NCBI RefSeq assembly: GCF_030063365.1
Contig: NZ_JASISY010000001.1
Span: 62,001-126,000, forward strand
Reading direction: 5' to 3'
DNA: 64,000 bases
Origin: Cryobacterium sp. PH29-G1
GTDB taxonomy: Bacteria > Actinomycetota > Actinomycetes > Actinomycetales > Microbacteriaceae
Every line of letters begins with the position of its first letter. Position 1 is the first letter of the stretch. The notes beneath the pieces are model-generated. The model saw nothing but the letters and a program-made list of their open reading frames with translations. It was not told the origin of the DNA and did not search any database. Positions 63,768 to 64,000 of this stretch are shown here, piece by piece. Both the position numbers and the translations under genes were made by a program.

Positions 63768-64000
63768 CCTGGCAGCTGCGGCGGGCGCACGAGGCCGACC
63801 TCGATGCCATCATGCACCTGGAAACCAGCATCTTTGAGAATGACGCCTGGTCGTCGCCCATGATGCTGCGCGACCTCGGCGACACCGCCTGCTACTACCT
63901 TGTTGCGTTCCCGCCCGAGGACCCCAGCCGGATCGAGGCCTACGCCGGGCTGCTCGCGCCGCAGGGAGCCGTTGAGGGCGATATCCAGACCATCGCCGTC
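63764..64000 (+). CDS. rimI: Ribosomal protein S18 N-acetyltransferase RimI-like, 5' part
   Basis: 79 codons are visible before the window ends. Starts MTWQLRRAHEADLDAIMHLETSIFENDAWS, typical of RimI GNAT enzymes (the DAW region). The acetyl-CoA loop lies outside the window, so the assignment rests on this N terminus and on the tsaB-rimI order. Confidence 0.85.
   Translation, partial: MTWQLRRAHEADLDAIMHLETSIFENDAWSSPMMLRDLGDTACYYLVAFPPEDPSRIEAYAGLLAPQGAVEGDIQTIAV

Overview
The window is a high-GC, densely packed actinobacterial chromosome segment with no mobile elements, tRNA, rRNA or CRISPR array. Gene content and order (str, S10, spc and alpha ribosomal blocks without rpsN or rpsD, short-form Adk, mannitol PTS, tandem two-domain GNAT proteins resembling mycothiol synthase) fit the family Microbacteriaceae. 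A Cryobacterium-like genus is possible, but that is inference.

Positions 1-17061 hold two type IV pilus (T4P) modules in tandem. Module 1 (1-6601) has the tail of a PilC, a major pilin, three minor prepilins (PilV/PilW/PilX-like), the only visible prepilin peptidase, and PilM-PilN-PilO. It ends at a strong terminator. Module 2 (6960-17061) has PilT, a full PilC, a second major pilin, three more prepilins (one very large, one with a probable carboxypeptidase-regulatory-like domain) and a second PilM-PilN-PilO. The order is nearly the same in both, so one module looks like an old duplicate that has diverged in its exported subunits. No extension ATPase (PilB) is visible; it may lie upstream.

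Positions 17149-19812 carry three hypothetical genes and two repeat-rich intergenic stretches. Positions 20258-24685 are the str operon (rpsL, rpsG, fusA, tuf), followed by a small membrane-anchored protein. Positions 25736-35395 are the S10-spc ribosomal gene string (rpsJ to rplO), then secY, adk and map. Positions 38444-46060 are a PTS locus: a divergent MtlR-type activator, then an EIIB-like protein, HPr, Enzyme I, mannitol EIICB, EIIA and mannitol-1-phosphate dehydrogenase. Ribosomal genes resume at 46185-49319 (infA, rpmJ, rpsM, rpsK, rpoA, rplQ).

Positions 49481-53630 hold two paralogous double-GNAT acetyltransferases and an OafA-type acyltransferase with an SGNH domain. Then come truA, rplM-rpsI-glmM, coaA (reverse strand), glmS-acpS-alr-tsaE, a TauE/SafE permease, tsaB and the start of rimI. 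The last block supplies UDP-GlcNAc and D-alanine for the wall, CoA and ACP activation, and the t6A tRNA modification.

Two themes recur. Several genes appear to be transcribed as leaderless mRNAs, with a TAGGCT-like -10 element about 5-7 bases before the start codon. One of these seems to drive a 12-codon upstream ORF whose stop overlaps the permease start. There are also many long inverted repeats between genes.
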